From Mayfieldus profundus (lineage in GTDB: Bacteria > Actinomycetota > Thermoleophilia > Solirubrobacterales > 70-9): 28,229 nt of DNA. The stretch covers positions 1-28,229 of the forward strand of contig JBBPIM010000026.1 of the NCBI GenBank assembly GCA_038040325.1. The letters run 5' to 3'. Positions 21,728 through 28,229 of the stretch are shown one piece after another. The notes beneath the pieces were generated by a model. It worked only from the letters and a program-made list of their open reading frames with translations. It was not told the DNA's origin and ran no database searches. Position numbers and translations under genes: made by a program. Position 1 is the stretch's first letter, and the number at the start of each line of letters is the position of its first letter.

Positions 21728-22759
21728 TCAGGGGACCAGGACGACCTTGCCGATGTTGCGCCGCTCGGCGATGAATCGGTGGGCGTCGGGGGCGCGATCG
21801 AATGGGAACGCTTCCGCCACCACCGGTTTCAGATCGCCGCTCTGGAGCGCCGGTATGAGCGGCTCGATCACGCGGTCGAGGTTGCCCTCCCTGTCCCACC
21901 AATCGAGCATGTTGAGGCCGAAGACGCCCTTGTTCTCCTTCATCACCGCCAACCCCTTCCACCACGGCATCGTCGCGAAAGGGCTCTTGGCGAGGGTCCG
22001 CAGAGCGGTGGGAAGACTGCGCTTCTCTCCGCTCTGGACCTCCGATGCGCCGTACATGACCAGCCGTCCCCCCGATCGGAGCAGCTCGTAGTCCTTGCGG
22101 AAGCTGGTGGGACCGAGCGCGTCGAATGCGACGTCGATGCCTTCTCCACCGGTGATACGGCGCACCTCCTCGGCGAAGTCCTGGCTGTGGTAGTCGATCG
22201 CGTGGTCGACGCCCTGCTCGCGGATCGCGTCGTGCTTGGAGGCCGAGGCGGTCCCGAACACCTCGGCGCCGGTCAGCTTGGCGATCTGGGTGGCCGAGAT
22301 GCCGACACCCCCCGCGGCGGCGTGGATAAGCACCCGCTCGCCCTCCTTCAGCCCGCCCATCACGACCAGCCCCGCCTGCGCGGTCGAGTAGTTGACCGGG
22401 AAGGCGGCGCCCTGCTCGAAGGAGAGCTCCTTGGGAAGCTCGTAGACCATGTCCTCGCGCACGGTCACCAGCTCGGCCTGGCCGTTGAAGCGGGTGCCGG
22501 CCAGTACGCGGTCGCCCACCTTGAACGACTCGACCCCCTCCCCCACCGACTCGACCTCGCCGCCGACCTCGTAGCCGACCACGCAGGGAACCTTGGGCGC
22601 GTCGGGATAGAGCCCGGTGCGGGCCAGAGTGTCGGCGAAGTTGATCCCTGCCGCCTTGACCGCGATCCGCACCTCGCCCGGCCCGACGGGCGGGTCGGGG
22701 CGGTCCTGGACCTGCAACACCTCGGGGCCCCCATGCTTGGTGATCACCACCGCGCGCAT
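21728..22759 (-). CDS. Zinc-independent MDR oxidoreductase, quinone oxidoreductase/VAT-1-like
   Basis: A 343-residue medium-chain dehydrogenase/reductase. The N-terminal catalytic domain has GGPEVLQVQDRPDPPVGPGEV and AAGINFADTLARTGLYP, without the zinc-ligand pattern of alcohol dehydrogenases. The cofactor motif is HAAAGGVG (in VLIHAAAGGVGISATQIA), and the end IAERRNIGKVVLVP is typical. It probably reduces quinones or enones with NADPH; the long insert (FATMPWWKGLAVMKENKGVFGLNML) resembles the VAT-1 subgroup. TAGAGT eight bases before the ATG suggests its own leaderless promoter, although it lies 66 bases after serA on the same strand. A link to serine metabolism is not supported. Confidence 0.9.
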   Translation of the reverse strand: MRAVVITKHGGPEVLQVQDRPDPPVGPGEVRIAVKAAGINFADTLARTGLYPDAPKVPCVVGYEVGGEVESVGEGVESFKVGDRVLAGTRFNGQAELVTVREDMVYELPKELSFEQGAAFPVNYSTAQAGLVVMGGLKEGERVLIHAAAGGVGISATQIAKLTGAEVFGTASASKHDAIREQGVDHAIDYHSQDFAEEVRRITGGEGIDVAFDALGPTSFRKDYELLRSGGRLVMYGASEVQSGEKRSLPTALRTLAKSPFATMPWWKGLAVMKENKGVFGLNMLDWWDREGNLDRVIEPLIPALQSGDLKPVVAEAFPFDRAPDAHRFIAERRNIGKVVLVP

Positions 22760-22825
22760 TGCGGCGGACTCTATTCGGACGCGCCGCGGGTCGCTCCAGC
22801 GATCGGAGGGGCCATTGGGAGGCGC

Positions 22826-24421
22826 CTAGAGGTCGACCGCGCGCCCGACGGAGAACCCGTCGAGCTCGACGATGCGGTCGATGGTCTGCTGGCGGACCGG
22901 CGCGTCGGTGGTCAGCGCCATCACCGCGCGGTCGCCCGACTCCTCGGCGCCGACCGCGGCCGAGACTATGTTTACGCCCTCCTCGCCGAAGCAGGTCCCG
23001 ACCCTGCCGATCATCCCCGGCTGGTCGGTGTAGCGGAACACCGCCAGGTGATCGGAGAAGGGCAGGTAGAAGCCCTCGCCCCAGACCGACACGAGGTACG
23101 GCTCGTTGCGCGGCCCGACCCCGGTGCCGGCCACCTCGACCGCTTCGTCGCCCGACTCGATCCGAACCCTGACCAGCTCGGTGAAGTCCTCCGACAGCGA
23201 GTCCTTGGTCTCGACCAGCTCGATGCCGCGCTCCTCGGCCATCTGCGGCGCGTTGACGAGGTTGACCGGCACTTCGGTGTGGCCGGACAGGATCCCGACC
23301 AGCACCGCGATCCCGAGCAGGCGGGTGTCGTGCAGGGCGATGCGGCCGCGAAACTCGGCCGTCACCCGGTCGATCGATCCGTTGCCCAACCTCTGGGCGA
23401 GGTGGCCGAGCTTCTCGCAGAGCGGCACGAACGGCGCCAGCGCCTCCATCTCCTCGGGGCGCACGGCGACGATGTTGACCGCATTGGTCACCACACCGCC
23501 GGTCAGCGCAGCGGTCACCTGCTCGGCGGTGACCAGGCCGGCGCGGTCCTGGGCCTCCGCCGTCGAGGCACCCAGGTGAGGGGTCAGCACCACGTCGTCG
23601 CGCTTGAAGATCGGGTGCTCGGTGAACGGCTCCTCGGGGAAGACGTCGAGCGCGGCGCCGGCGACCTTGCCCGACTCCAGCGCGTCGGTGAGGGCATCCA
23701 GGTCGATCAGCTCCCCGCGGGCGCAGTTGACGACCATCACCCCGTCGCGCATCTGGGCGATCGCCTCGGCGTCGATCCAGTTGACCGTCTCCGTCGTTTT
23801 CGGCAGGTGCAGCGTGATGATCTCGGCGCGGCCGTAGAGCTCGGCGGTGCCCCCCACGCCCTCCGCTCCGAGCTCCCGGAAGCGCTCCGCCGAGACGAAC
23901 TTGTCGTAGGCGAGCACCTCCATGTCGAACCCCAGCGCGCGCTTGGCCACCAGCTGCCCGATCCGCCCGAAGCCGAGCACCCCGAGGGTCTTGCCGTACA
24001 GCTCCGAGCCGGCGAAGCGCGAGCGCTCCCACTGACCGGCCACCAGCGTCGAGTGGGCCTGCGGCACGTTTCGGCAGAGGGCCAGGATCAGCGCCAGGGT
24101 GTGCTCGGCGGCTGCGACCGAGTTCGACTCCGGCGCGTTTGCGACGATGATTCCGCGTCGCGTCGCGGCCTCGATGTCGACGTTGTCCACCCCGGTCCCC
24201 GCCCGGCCGATTACCTTCAGCCGCTTGGCTTTCTCGATCAGGTCCGCGGTGAGCTGCGTGCCCGAGCGGATCAGGATCGCGTCGTAGTCGCCGATCCGCT
24301 GGGCCAGCTCCTCATCGGACATCTCCAGCCCGAGGTCGACCTCGAAGTTGCGGCGCAGCAACTCGACCCCGGATTCGGCGATCCGCTCCTTGACCAGGAC
24401 CCGCTGCCGTTCGTCGGCCAC
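22826..24421 (-). CDS. serA: D-3-phosphoglycerate dehydrogenase
   Basis: First enzyme of serine synthesis, oxidising 3-phosphoglycerate with NAD. The 531-residue long form has the nucleotide-binding GVLGFGRIGQLVA (147-159), the catalytic arginine in VNCARGELID (R235), E264 in the FPEEPF segment and H282 in TPHLGAST. Next come the intervening ASB domain (about 315-450) and a C-terminal ACT domain (about 455-531, with PGMIGRVGTCFGEEGVNI) that binds serine in other actinobacteria. The GTG at 24421 follows the aminotransferase stop by eight bases, so the two are co-transcribed and perhaps translationally coupled. Confidence 0.97.
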   Translation of the reverse strand: MADERQRVLVKERIAESGVELLRRNFEVDLGLEMSDEELAQRIGDYDAILIRSGTQLTADLIEKAKRLKVIGRAGTGVDNVDIEAATRRGIIVANAPESNSVAAAEHTLALILALCRNVPQAHSTLVAGQWERSRFAGSELYGKTLGVLGFGRIGQLVAKRALGFDMEVLAYDKFVSAERFRELGAEGVGGTAELYGRAEIITLHLPKTTETVNWIDAEAIAQMRDGVMVVNCARGELIDLDALTDALESGKVAGAALDVFPEEPFTEHPIFKRDDVVLTPHLGASTAEAQDRAGLVTAEQVTAALTGGVVTNAVNIVAVRPEEMEALAPFVPLCEKLGHLAQRLGNGSIDRVTAEFRGRIALHDTRLLGIAVLVGILSGHTEVPVNLVNAPQMAEERGIELVETKDSLSEDFTELVRVRIESGDEAVEVAGTGVGPRNEPYLVSVWGEGFYLPFSDHLAVFRYTDQPGMIGRVGTCFGEEGVNIVSAAVGAEESGDRAVMALTTDAPVRQQTIDRIVELDGFSVGRAVDL

Positions 24422-24429
24422 GCTGCTCG

Positions 24430-25620
24430 TCAGGAGACCGGCTCGGGGGCGACGCCTGCCTCGGCGAACACCCGCTCGGCCGCCCCGGGCCCGGCGCCCA
24501 GCTCCGCGTCGTGGCCCAGCTCGCGCAGCGCCATCTCCAGGCCGGTGAGGGCCACGACGATGTCGAAGGCACCGAAGTAGCCGCAGTGGGCGATGCGGAC
24601 GATCTGGCCCTTGAGGTGCCCCTGGCCGCCGGCGACGGTGATGCCGAACCGGTCGCGCATCAGCTTCGGAACCTTTGCGCCGTCGATCGATTCCGGCAGG
24701 CAGGCGACCGTGACCACGTTGGCGTCAGGGTCATCGGGGCCGAAGCGCTCCAGCCCGATCGCCTCGAATCCGGCCCTCGCCGCGCGGGCGAGGATCGCGT
24801 GGCGCACGAAGACAGCCTCCAGGCCCTCGTCGAGGATCAGCTCGAGCGCCACGTCGAGGGCGCGCCACAGCGTCACCGCCGGCGTGAACGGGCTGTTGGG
24901 CGGCTCCTCGCGCTGCCCCTTGGCGGTCCTGGCCCAATCGAGGTAGTAGCGGCGCCCGGGGTTCTCGGCCGCGGCGGCCAGCGCCCGCTCGCTGACCGAT
25001 GCGAAAGCGAGCCCCGGCGGGGTCATCAGCGACTTCTGCGAGCCGGTGATCACCACGTCCACCCCCCACTCGTCCTGCGGGAGGTCGACGGCCCCGAGCC
25101 CGGAAATCGCGTCCACGGCGAGGATCGTGTTGTGGGCGCGGGCCACCTCGGCCAGGGCGCGGACGTCGTTGACGACGCCGGTCGAGGTCTCCGACTGGGT
25201 GGCGAACAGGGCGCGGGCGGGCTTGCCGAGCCCGGCAAGCGCTTCGCCGATGCGCTCGGGATCGGTCTTGGTGCCCCACTCGAACTCGAGGTGGGTCGTG
25301 TCGGCGCCAAAGGCATCGCACATCTCCGCCCAGCGCTGGCCGAACTTTCCGGCCGAGGCGACCACGGCGGGCTCGCCCGGCACGACCAGGTTGGCCACGG
25401 CCGACTCCATCGCCCCCGATCCGGAGGCCGCGAACGAAAGCACGTCGTTGCCGGTCTGGAACACCTCGCGGAGGCGCGCGAGAGCGCGCTCGTAGACCTC
25501 CACGAAGGCCGGTGCGCGGTGATAGACGATCGGCTCGGCCATCACCTGCGACACGCGCGGCGGCAGCGGCGTGGGGCCGGCGGTCATCAGGTATTGCTTG
25601 TCGAAGATGCCTGGAGTCAT
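24430..25620 (-). CDS. Class V aminotransferase (serine-glyoxylate/alanine-glyoxylate type), likely phosphoserine aminotransferase role
   Basis: A fold-type I PLP enzyme of 396 residues. Seen: TAGPTPLPPRVSQVM at the N-terminus, FAASGSGAMESAVANLV (63-79), VDAISGLGAVDLP (D170, pyridine contact) and the PLP lysine in ITGSQKSLMTPPG (K196). This pattern matches the AGXT/serine-pyruvate aminotransferase group, not classical SerC. It sits eight bases upstream of serA in one operon, which suggests that it makes phosphoserine (the SerC step) or uses serine as amino donor. Context favours the former; sequence alone does not decide. The ATG at 25620 shows no good Shine-Dalgarno site. Confidence 0.88.
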   Translation of the reverse strand: MTPGIFDKQYLMTAGPTPLPPRVSQVMAEPIVYHRAPAFVEVYERALARLREVFQTGNDVLSFAASGSGAMESAVANLVVPGEPAVVASAGKFGQRWAEMCDAFGADTTHLEFEWGTKTDPERIGEALAGLGKPARALFATQSETSTGVVNDVRALAEVARAHNTILAVDAISGLGAVDLPQDEWGVDVVITGSQKSLMTPPGLAFASVSERALAAAAENPGRRYYLDWARTAKGQREEPPNSPFTPAVTLWRALDVALELILDEGLEAVFVRHAILARAARAGFEAIGLERFGPDDPDANVVTVACLPESIDGAKVPKLMRDRFGITVAGGQGHLKGQIVRIAHCGYFGAFDIVVALTGLEMALRELGHDAELGAGPGAAERVFAEAGVAPEPVS

Positions 25621-25757
25621 CGGACTCGACGCGGACGCGTCAGCGATTTCACAGGTTAATCACCGCGGTGGCTGGACCTGCGTCGGAAGCGCCCACTACT
25701 CTGCGCGCGGCGGAGCATTGGGGCCGCCCAACTGACATCGAGGATCGGAGGATCCGG

Positions 25758-26405
25758 ATGTATCCAGTCACTTACGCAGCCGACCATGCCGAGGAAGGCC
25801 GAAACCGCCTCACCACGTTCTTCCGGGGCATTGTCTCGATCCCCTGGCTGATCGTGGGCTCGCTCTACGGTTTCGCAGCCAGCTTCGCGATCTTCTTCGC
25901 CTGGTTCGCGCTGGTCTTCACAGGCCGCTACCCGCAGGGGCTCTACGACTTCGTGGCCGGCTACGTGCGCTTCATCAGCCGCGTCAACGGGTTCGCCTAC
26001 CTCGTCACCGACGAATATCCGTCCTTCAACGGCGGCCCCGACGATGCCTACCCGATCCGAATCGGCATCACCGCGCCGAAGCCGGAGTACAGCCGCCTCA
26101 AGGCGGGGCTTCGCCTGATCGTCGGAATCCCCGTGATGCTGCTCGCCTGGGTCCAGAGCCTGATCGGGGGCGTGATGGCGCTGTTCAGCTGGTTCGCGAT
26201 CCTCTTCACCGGGAGGCACCCGGAGGGCCTGTTCGATCCGCTGCGCTCGGCGCTCGCCTACGAGACCCGCGCCACCGCCTACTTCGGGCTGCTCACCGAG
26301 GATTGGCCACCGTTCTCGCTGGAGGAGGAGGGCACGCCGCAGCTTGGCACGCCCGCCCAATCGACGCCGGTGAGCGAGACGACCGACACCACCACGCAAC
26401 CCTAG
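25758..26405 (+). CDS. DUF4389 membrane protein, first copy
   Basis: A 215-residue membrane protein of unknown function. Two similar halves are visible: a hydrophobic segment ending in WFALVFTGRYPQGLYDF, then RVNGFAYLVTDEYPSF (first half), and WFAILFTGRHPEGLFDP, then RATAYFGLLTEDWPPFS (second half). Each half has one long or two short membrane helices (about 24-55 and 115-150). The repeated tail WP/YP-P-F motifs are characteristic of DUF4389. The C-terminus is Thr/Ser/Pro-rich. The ATG at 25758 has a GGAGGA site five bases upstream. It is divergent from the aminotransferase-serA operon and followed 54 bases later by a paralog. Confidence 0.88.
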   Translation: MYPVTYAADHAEEGRNRLTTFFRGIVSIPWLIVGSLYGFAASFAIFFAWFALVFTGRYPQGLYDFVAGYVRFISRVNGFAYLVTDEYPSFNGGPDDAYPIRIGITAPKPEYSRLKAGLRLIVGIPVMLLAWVQSLIGGVMALFSWFAILFTGRHPEGLFDPLRSALAYETRATAYFGLLTEDWPPFSLEEEGTPQLGTPAQSTPVSETTDTTTQP

Positions 26406-26459
26406 ACTCGGCCCCGCAGGGCCCAGCCCGGGGATAACCACACGATCGGAGATATTCGG

Positions 26460-27128
26460 ATGTACCCAGTCACCTACGAAGCGGATTTCGCCAAGGAGCG
26501 CAACCGGCTCACGACACTCTTCCGCTTGATCGTCGCGATTCCTTGGCTGATCGTTCTCTACATCTACGCGATCGGGGGCATGATCGTTTGGGTGATCGCG
26601 TGGTTCGCGCTGCTGATCCTGGGTCGCTATCCCGATTGGGCCTACAACTTCATGTCCGGGTTTCTGCGCTTCCAGACCCGGGTCAATGCCTGGCTCGGCC
26701 TGCAGGCAGACGAATGGCCGCCGTTCGGATTCGCGCCCGACCCGACCTACCCGATTCGGGTGCAGGTCGCGCCCAAGGCCGAGAAGCAGAGCAGGCTGAA
26801 GGTCTTCTTCCGCGGGATCCTGGCCATCCCGCTGCTCTTCGTTGCCTTCGGCGTCAACTACATCCATCTGGGCGCGGCGCTGGTCAGCTGGCTCACGATC
26901 GTGTTCCGCGGCTATCAGCCGGCGGGTGTCCACAACGCGCTGCTGTTCACCAACGCGTTCAACGCCCGGCTCAACGCCTACCTCTACCTGCTCACCGACG
27001 CGTATCCCCCGGTTGGGGACGAGGGGCCGCAGGTCGGCGACCTGCCCGCGCCCGGCCAGCCTGCGCTGGGCGGTGCCGGTGCGGCGGCCGGCGTATCGCA
27101 GCCGCAACCGCCGGCCGAGAACCAGTAG
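26460..27128 (+). CDS. DUF4389 membrane protein, second copy
   Basis: A 222-residue paralog of the preceding gene, with the same start (MYPVTYEADFAKERNRLTT against MYPVTYAADHAEEGRNRLTT) and the same two-half layout: LILGRYPDWAYNFMSGFLRF with RVNAWLGLQADEWPPF, then VFRGYQPAGVHNALLF with RLNAYLYLLTDAYPPV. The similarity extends upstream of the start (ATCGGAG, then CGGATGTA with one base difference in spacing), so the ribosome site was duplicated too. The C-terminus is Gly/Ala/Pro-rich. Function unknown; the pair may form a heteromeric membrane complex. Confidence 0.87.
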   Translation: MYPVTYEADFAKERNRLTTLFRLIVAIPWLIVLYIYAIGGMIVWVIAWFALLILGRYPDWAYNFMSGFLRFQTRVNAWLGLQADEWPPFGFAPDPTYPIRVQVAPKAEKQSRLKVFFRGILAIPLLFVAFGVNYIHLGAALVSWLTIVFRGYQPAGVHNALLFTNAFNARLNAYLYLLTDAYPPVGDEGPQVGDLPAPGQPALGGAGAAAGVSQPQPPAENQ

Positions 27129-27133
27129 GCGCC

Positions 27134-27565
27134 TTGAGCGAAGGCTCGGAGGGGGTCGTCGAGGGCGACGGCTACGCGCTCGCGCACCTCGACGACCTCG
27201 GCGAGCGCTACGGCTTTCGAAAGATCCGCCGCGGCCTCGGGGTCACCGCGTTCGGGGCCAACGCGATAGTGCTGCCGCCCTCCTACGAGACCGGCCGCCA
27301 CTTCCACGACGAGCAGGAGGAGCTGTACTTCGTGCACGCCGGGCGGATCGAGATGGAGTTCGGCGACGGCTCGAAGCACGAGTTGAGGTCCGGCTCTGTG
27401 GTGCGGGTGGACGCGTCGACCGTGCGCATGATGCGCAACCTCAGCGACTCCGAGGACGCGGTGCTGGTGATCGTCGGCGGCAAGGACGGCTACGTCGGCC
27501 GCGACGGCCGCCTGCCCGAGGGCGAGGAGAGCCGCTTCGGGCCGGGCGGGCCGCCCGGCGCCTGA
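27134..27565 (+). CDS. Small cupin-domain protein
   Basis: A 143-residue single-domain cupin. The metal-binding motif is HFHDEQEELYFVHAGRIEMEFG (His-x-His then Glu), and the second half (SGSVVRVDASTVRMMRNLS) forms the other strands. The usual second-motif His is Arg/Met here (TVRMMRN), so metal binding may be altered. The start is a TTG at 27134, five bases after the second DUF4389 stop. No upstream ATG or GTG is in frame, and the protein body requires this region. It is probably translated by coupling. It may bind a small ligand or act as a minor isomerase or dioxygenase; the function cannot be told. Confidence 0.82.
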   Translation: MSEGSEGVVEGDGYALAHLDDLGERYGFRKIRRGLGVTAFGANAIVLPPSYETGRHFHDEQEELYFVHAGRIEMEFGDGSKHELRSGSVVRVDASTVRMMRNLSDSEDAVLVIVGGKDGYVGRDGRLPEGEESRFGPGGPPGA

Positions 27566-27595
27566 TCTGCCAAGAACCGAGACCAGAATCCTTGC

Positions 27596-27618
27596 ATCGT
27601 GCGCGCCTCATGCACGAT
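27596..27618. repeat. Inverted repeat upstream of the coiled-coil gene
   Basis: Arms ATCGTGC (27596-27602) and GCACGAT (27612-27618) with a 9-base spacer, flanked by TTGC on the left and TGC on the right, so that imperfect symmetry extends outward. It lies between the cupin stop and the next start. It could be an operator or a weak terminator for the cupin operon; there is no U-tract. Confidence 0.4.
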
Positions 27619-27641
27619 TGCTAATGGGACAATTGGTTGCG

Positions 27642-27896
27642 ATGCCGCTGCTGTTCCGGTCACGGATCGCCCAGGAGTTCGCCCGCAACCGCGAGTTCTT
27701 CGCGCAGATCAATCGCGAGGCGGGAGAGCGTGAGCAGCATATGCGGGAGTTCATCCGGCACAGTGAGCTGGTGATGAGCGACCTCCTCAGCGCCAGTGCA
27801 GACCTTCGCGAGGAGAGTCGGGCCCAAAGGCAGGCCGTGCTGCGAATGATCGACAAGCTCGACGAGCGGTTGCCGCCGCCCAACGAGCCGGCGTAA
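27642..27896 (+). CDS. Small coiled-coil protein, hypothetical
   Basis: An 84-residue charged, helical protein with no known function (MPLLFRSRIAQEFARNREFF at its start). The spacing of Leu, Ile, Phe and Met through FAQINREAGEREQHMREF and LLSASADLREESRAQRQAV fits an amphipathic coiled coil over almost the whole length, and there is no signal peptide. It starts at ATG 27642 or, six codons earlier, at ATG 27624. The first is favoured because MPLLFRSRIA begins the helix. ACAATT lies seven bases before the second ATG. It is convergent with ilvC, whose stop is eight bases away. Confidence 0.6.
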   Translation: MPLLFRSRIAQEFARNREFFAQINREAGEREQHMREFIRHSELVMSDLLSASADLREESRAQRQAVLRMIDKLDERLPPPNEPA

Positions 27897-27904
27897 ACGC
27901 GCCT

Positions 27905-28229
27905 TCAGAACTCCTGGTCTATCCAGGGCATCATGTCGCGAAGGTCGGAGCCGACCTCCTCGACCTGGTGGCCGGCGGCCTCCTCGCGCATGCGCTGGAA
28001 GTTCTCGCCCCCGGCGCGGTTCTCGGCTATCCACTCCTTGGCGAACTCGCCTGACTGGATGTCGGCCAGGATTTTCTTCATCGCGGCGCGGGTCTCGGGC
28101 CCGATCACCTTCTGGCCGCGGGTCATGTCGCCGTACTCGGCGGTGTTGGAGATCGAGTAGCGCATTCCCTGCACGCCCTTCTCGTACATCAGGTCGACGA
28201 TCAGCTTCAGCTCGTGCAGGCACTCGAAG
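27905..28229 (-). CDS. ilvC: Ketol-acid reductoisomerase, C-terminal part
   Basis: The gene enters from the right edge and ends at 27905. The last 107 codons are present, including ECLHELKLIVDLMYEKGVQG, MRYSISNTAEYGD and the end AKEWIAENRAGGENFQRMR followed by WIDQEF. This is the knotted C-terminal helical domain of class I KARI, with the substrate/metal-binding Glu (in ECLHE) and the Ser of the SISNTAEYGD segment. IlvC converts acetolactate and acetohydroxybutyrate to dihydroxy acids using NADPH, so it supplies the leu, ilvE and cimA steps encoded in this window. Upstream ilvB/ilvN genes probably lie beyond the edge. Confidence 0.96.
   Translation of the reverse strand, partial: FECLHELKLIVDLMYEKGVQGMRYSISNTAEYGDMTRGQKVIGPETRAAMKKILADIQSGEFAKEWIAENRAGGENFQRMREEAAGHQVEEVGSDLRDMMPWIDQEF

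Noticed and set aside
21719..24580. A 953-codon open frame on the plus strand across the MDR, serA and aminotransferase genes
   Set aside because: It is antisense to three clear enzymes and consists of Leu/Val/Asp/Gly/Arg-biased sequence typical of GC-rich shadow frames, with no recognisable domain.
27541..27559. GC-rich hairpin at the end of the cupin gene
   Set aside because: It lies within codons for a Gly/Pro-rich tail and has no U-tract. It is probably a by-product of GGGCCC-type codons.

Overview
The window looks like a high-GC actinobacterial chromosome, most likely class Thermoleophilia (Solirubrobacterales or a relative). This is inferred from four things: the 5' end of a 16S rRNA gene at the left edge; a short secreted protein that begins with an LTYANVMATIA-type signal sequence followed by ten-residue repeats, a family I associate with that group; a pair of DUF4389 membrane proteins; and many genes with a TAnnnT -10 box only 6-11 bases before the start codon and no Shine-Dalgarno site. 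I see no phage, IS element, CRISPR array or tRNA gene. Apart from one broken CAP-domain gene, this is a core metabolic region.

Layout, left to right. 1-519: 16S rRNA 5' end (minus), its leader with a boxA-like element, an intrinsic-terminator-like hairpin and a good promoter. 520-6455: tyrS (minus), a class A penicillin-binding protein (plus), a 3-methyladenine DNA glycosylase and argH (minus). 6630-8740: an NAD-dependent epimerase/dehydratase (plus) and a convergent DegT-type aminotransferase (minus). 8848-11561: ilvE followed by citramalate synthase cimA (both minus), separated by three hairpins and a possible 15-codon leader peptide. 11671-12399: the secreted repeat protein (plus). 12470-16955: a minus-strand operon of XRE-cupin regulator, leuC, leuD, a trans-aconitate-methyltransferase-like gene and leuB, with a 22-bp palindrome before the regulator. 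16989-18462: an SDR (minus) and a frameshifted CAP-domain gene (plus). 18472-20185: leuA with a Leu-rich leader peptide. 20209-21684: two secreted RTX-repeat proteins, one with a regular cysteine ladder. 21728-25620: a class V aminotransferase, serA and a quinone-oxidoreductase-like MDR (minus). 25758-27896: two DUF4389 proteins, a small cupin and a coiled-coil protein (plus). 27905-28229: the C-terminal end of ilvC (minus, cut by the window edge).

Functionally, the minus strand holds a branched-chain amino acid and serine cluster: ilvC, aminotransferase-serA, leuA, leuCD-leuB, ilvE and cimA. Together they provide the leucine branch, the citramalate route to 2-oxobutyrate for isoleucine, the final transamination and the first steps of serine synthesis. 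The strongest regulatory signal is upstream of leuA. A 16-residue leader peptide (MTHGPNSLALLLLLPR) has Leu codons that are perfectly complementary over 11 bases to the leuA Shine-Dalgarno region, which points to leucine-dependent translational attenuation. The ilvE-cimA gap has a similar arrangement, with a short reading frame whose stop codon lies in the loop of a hairpin, but its case is weaker.
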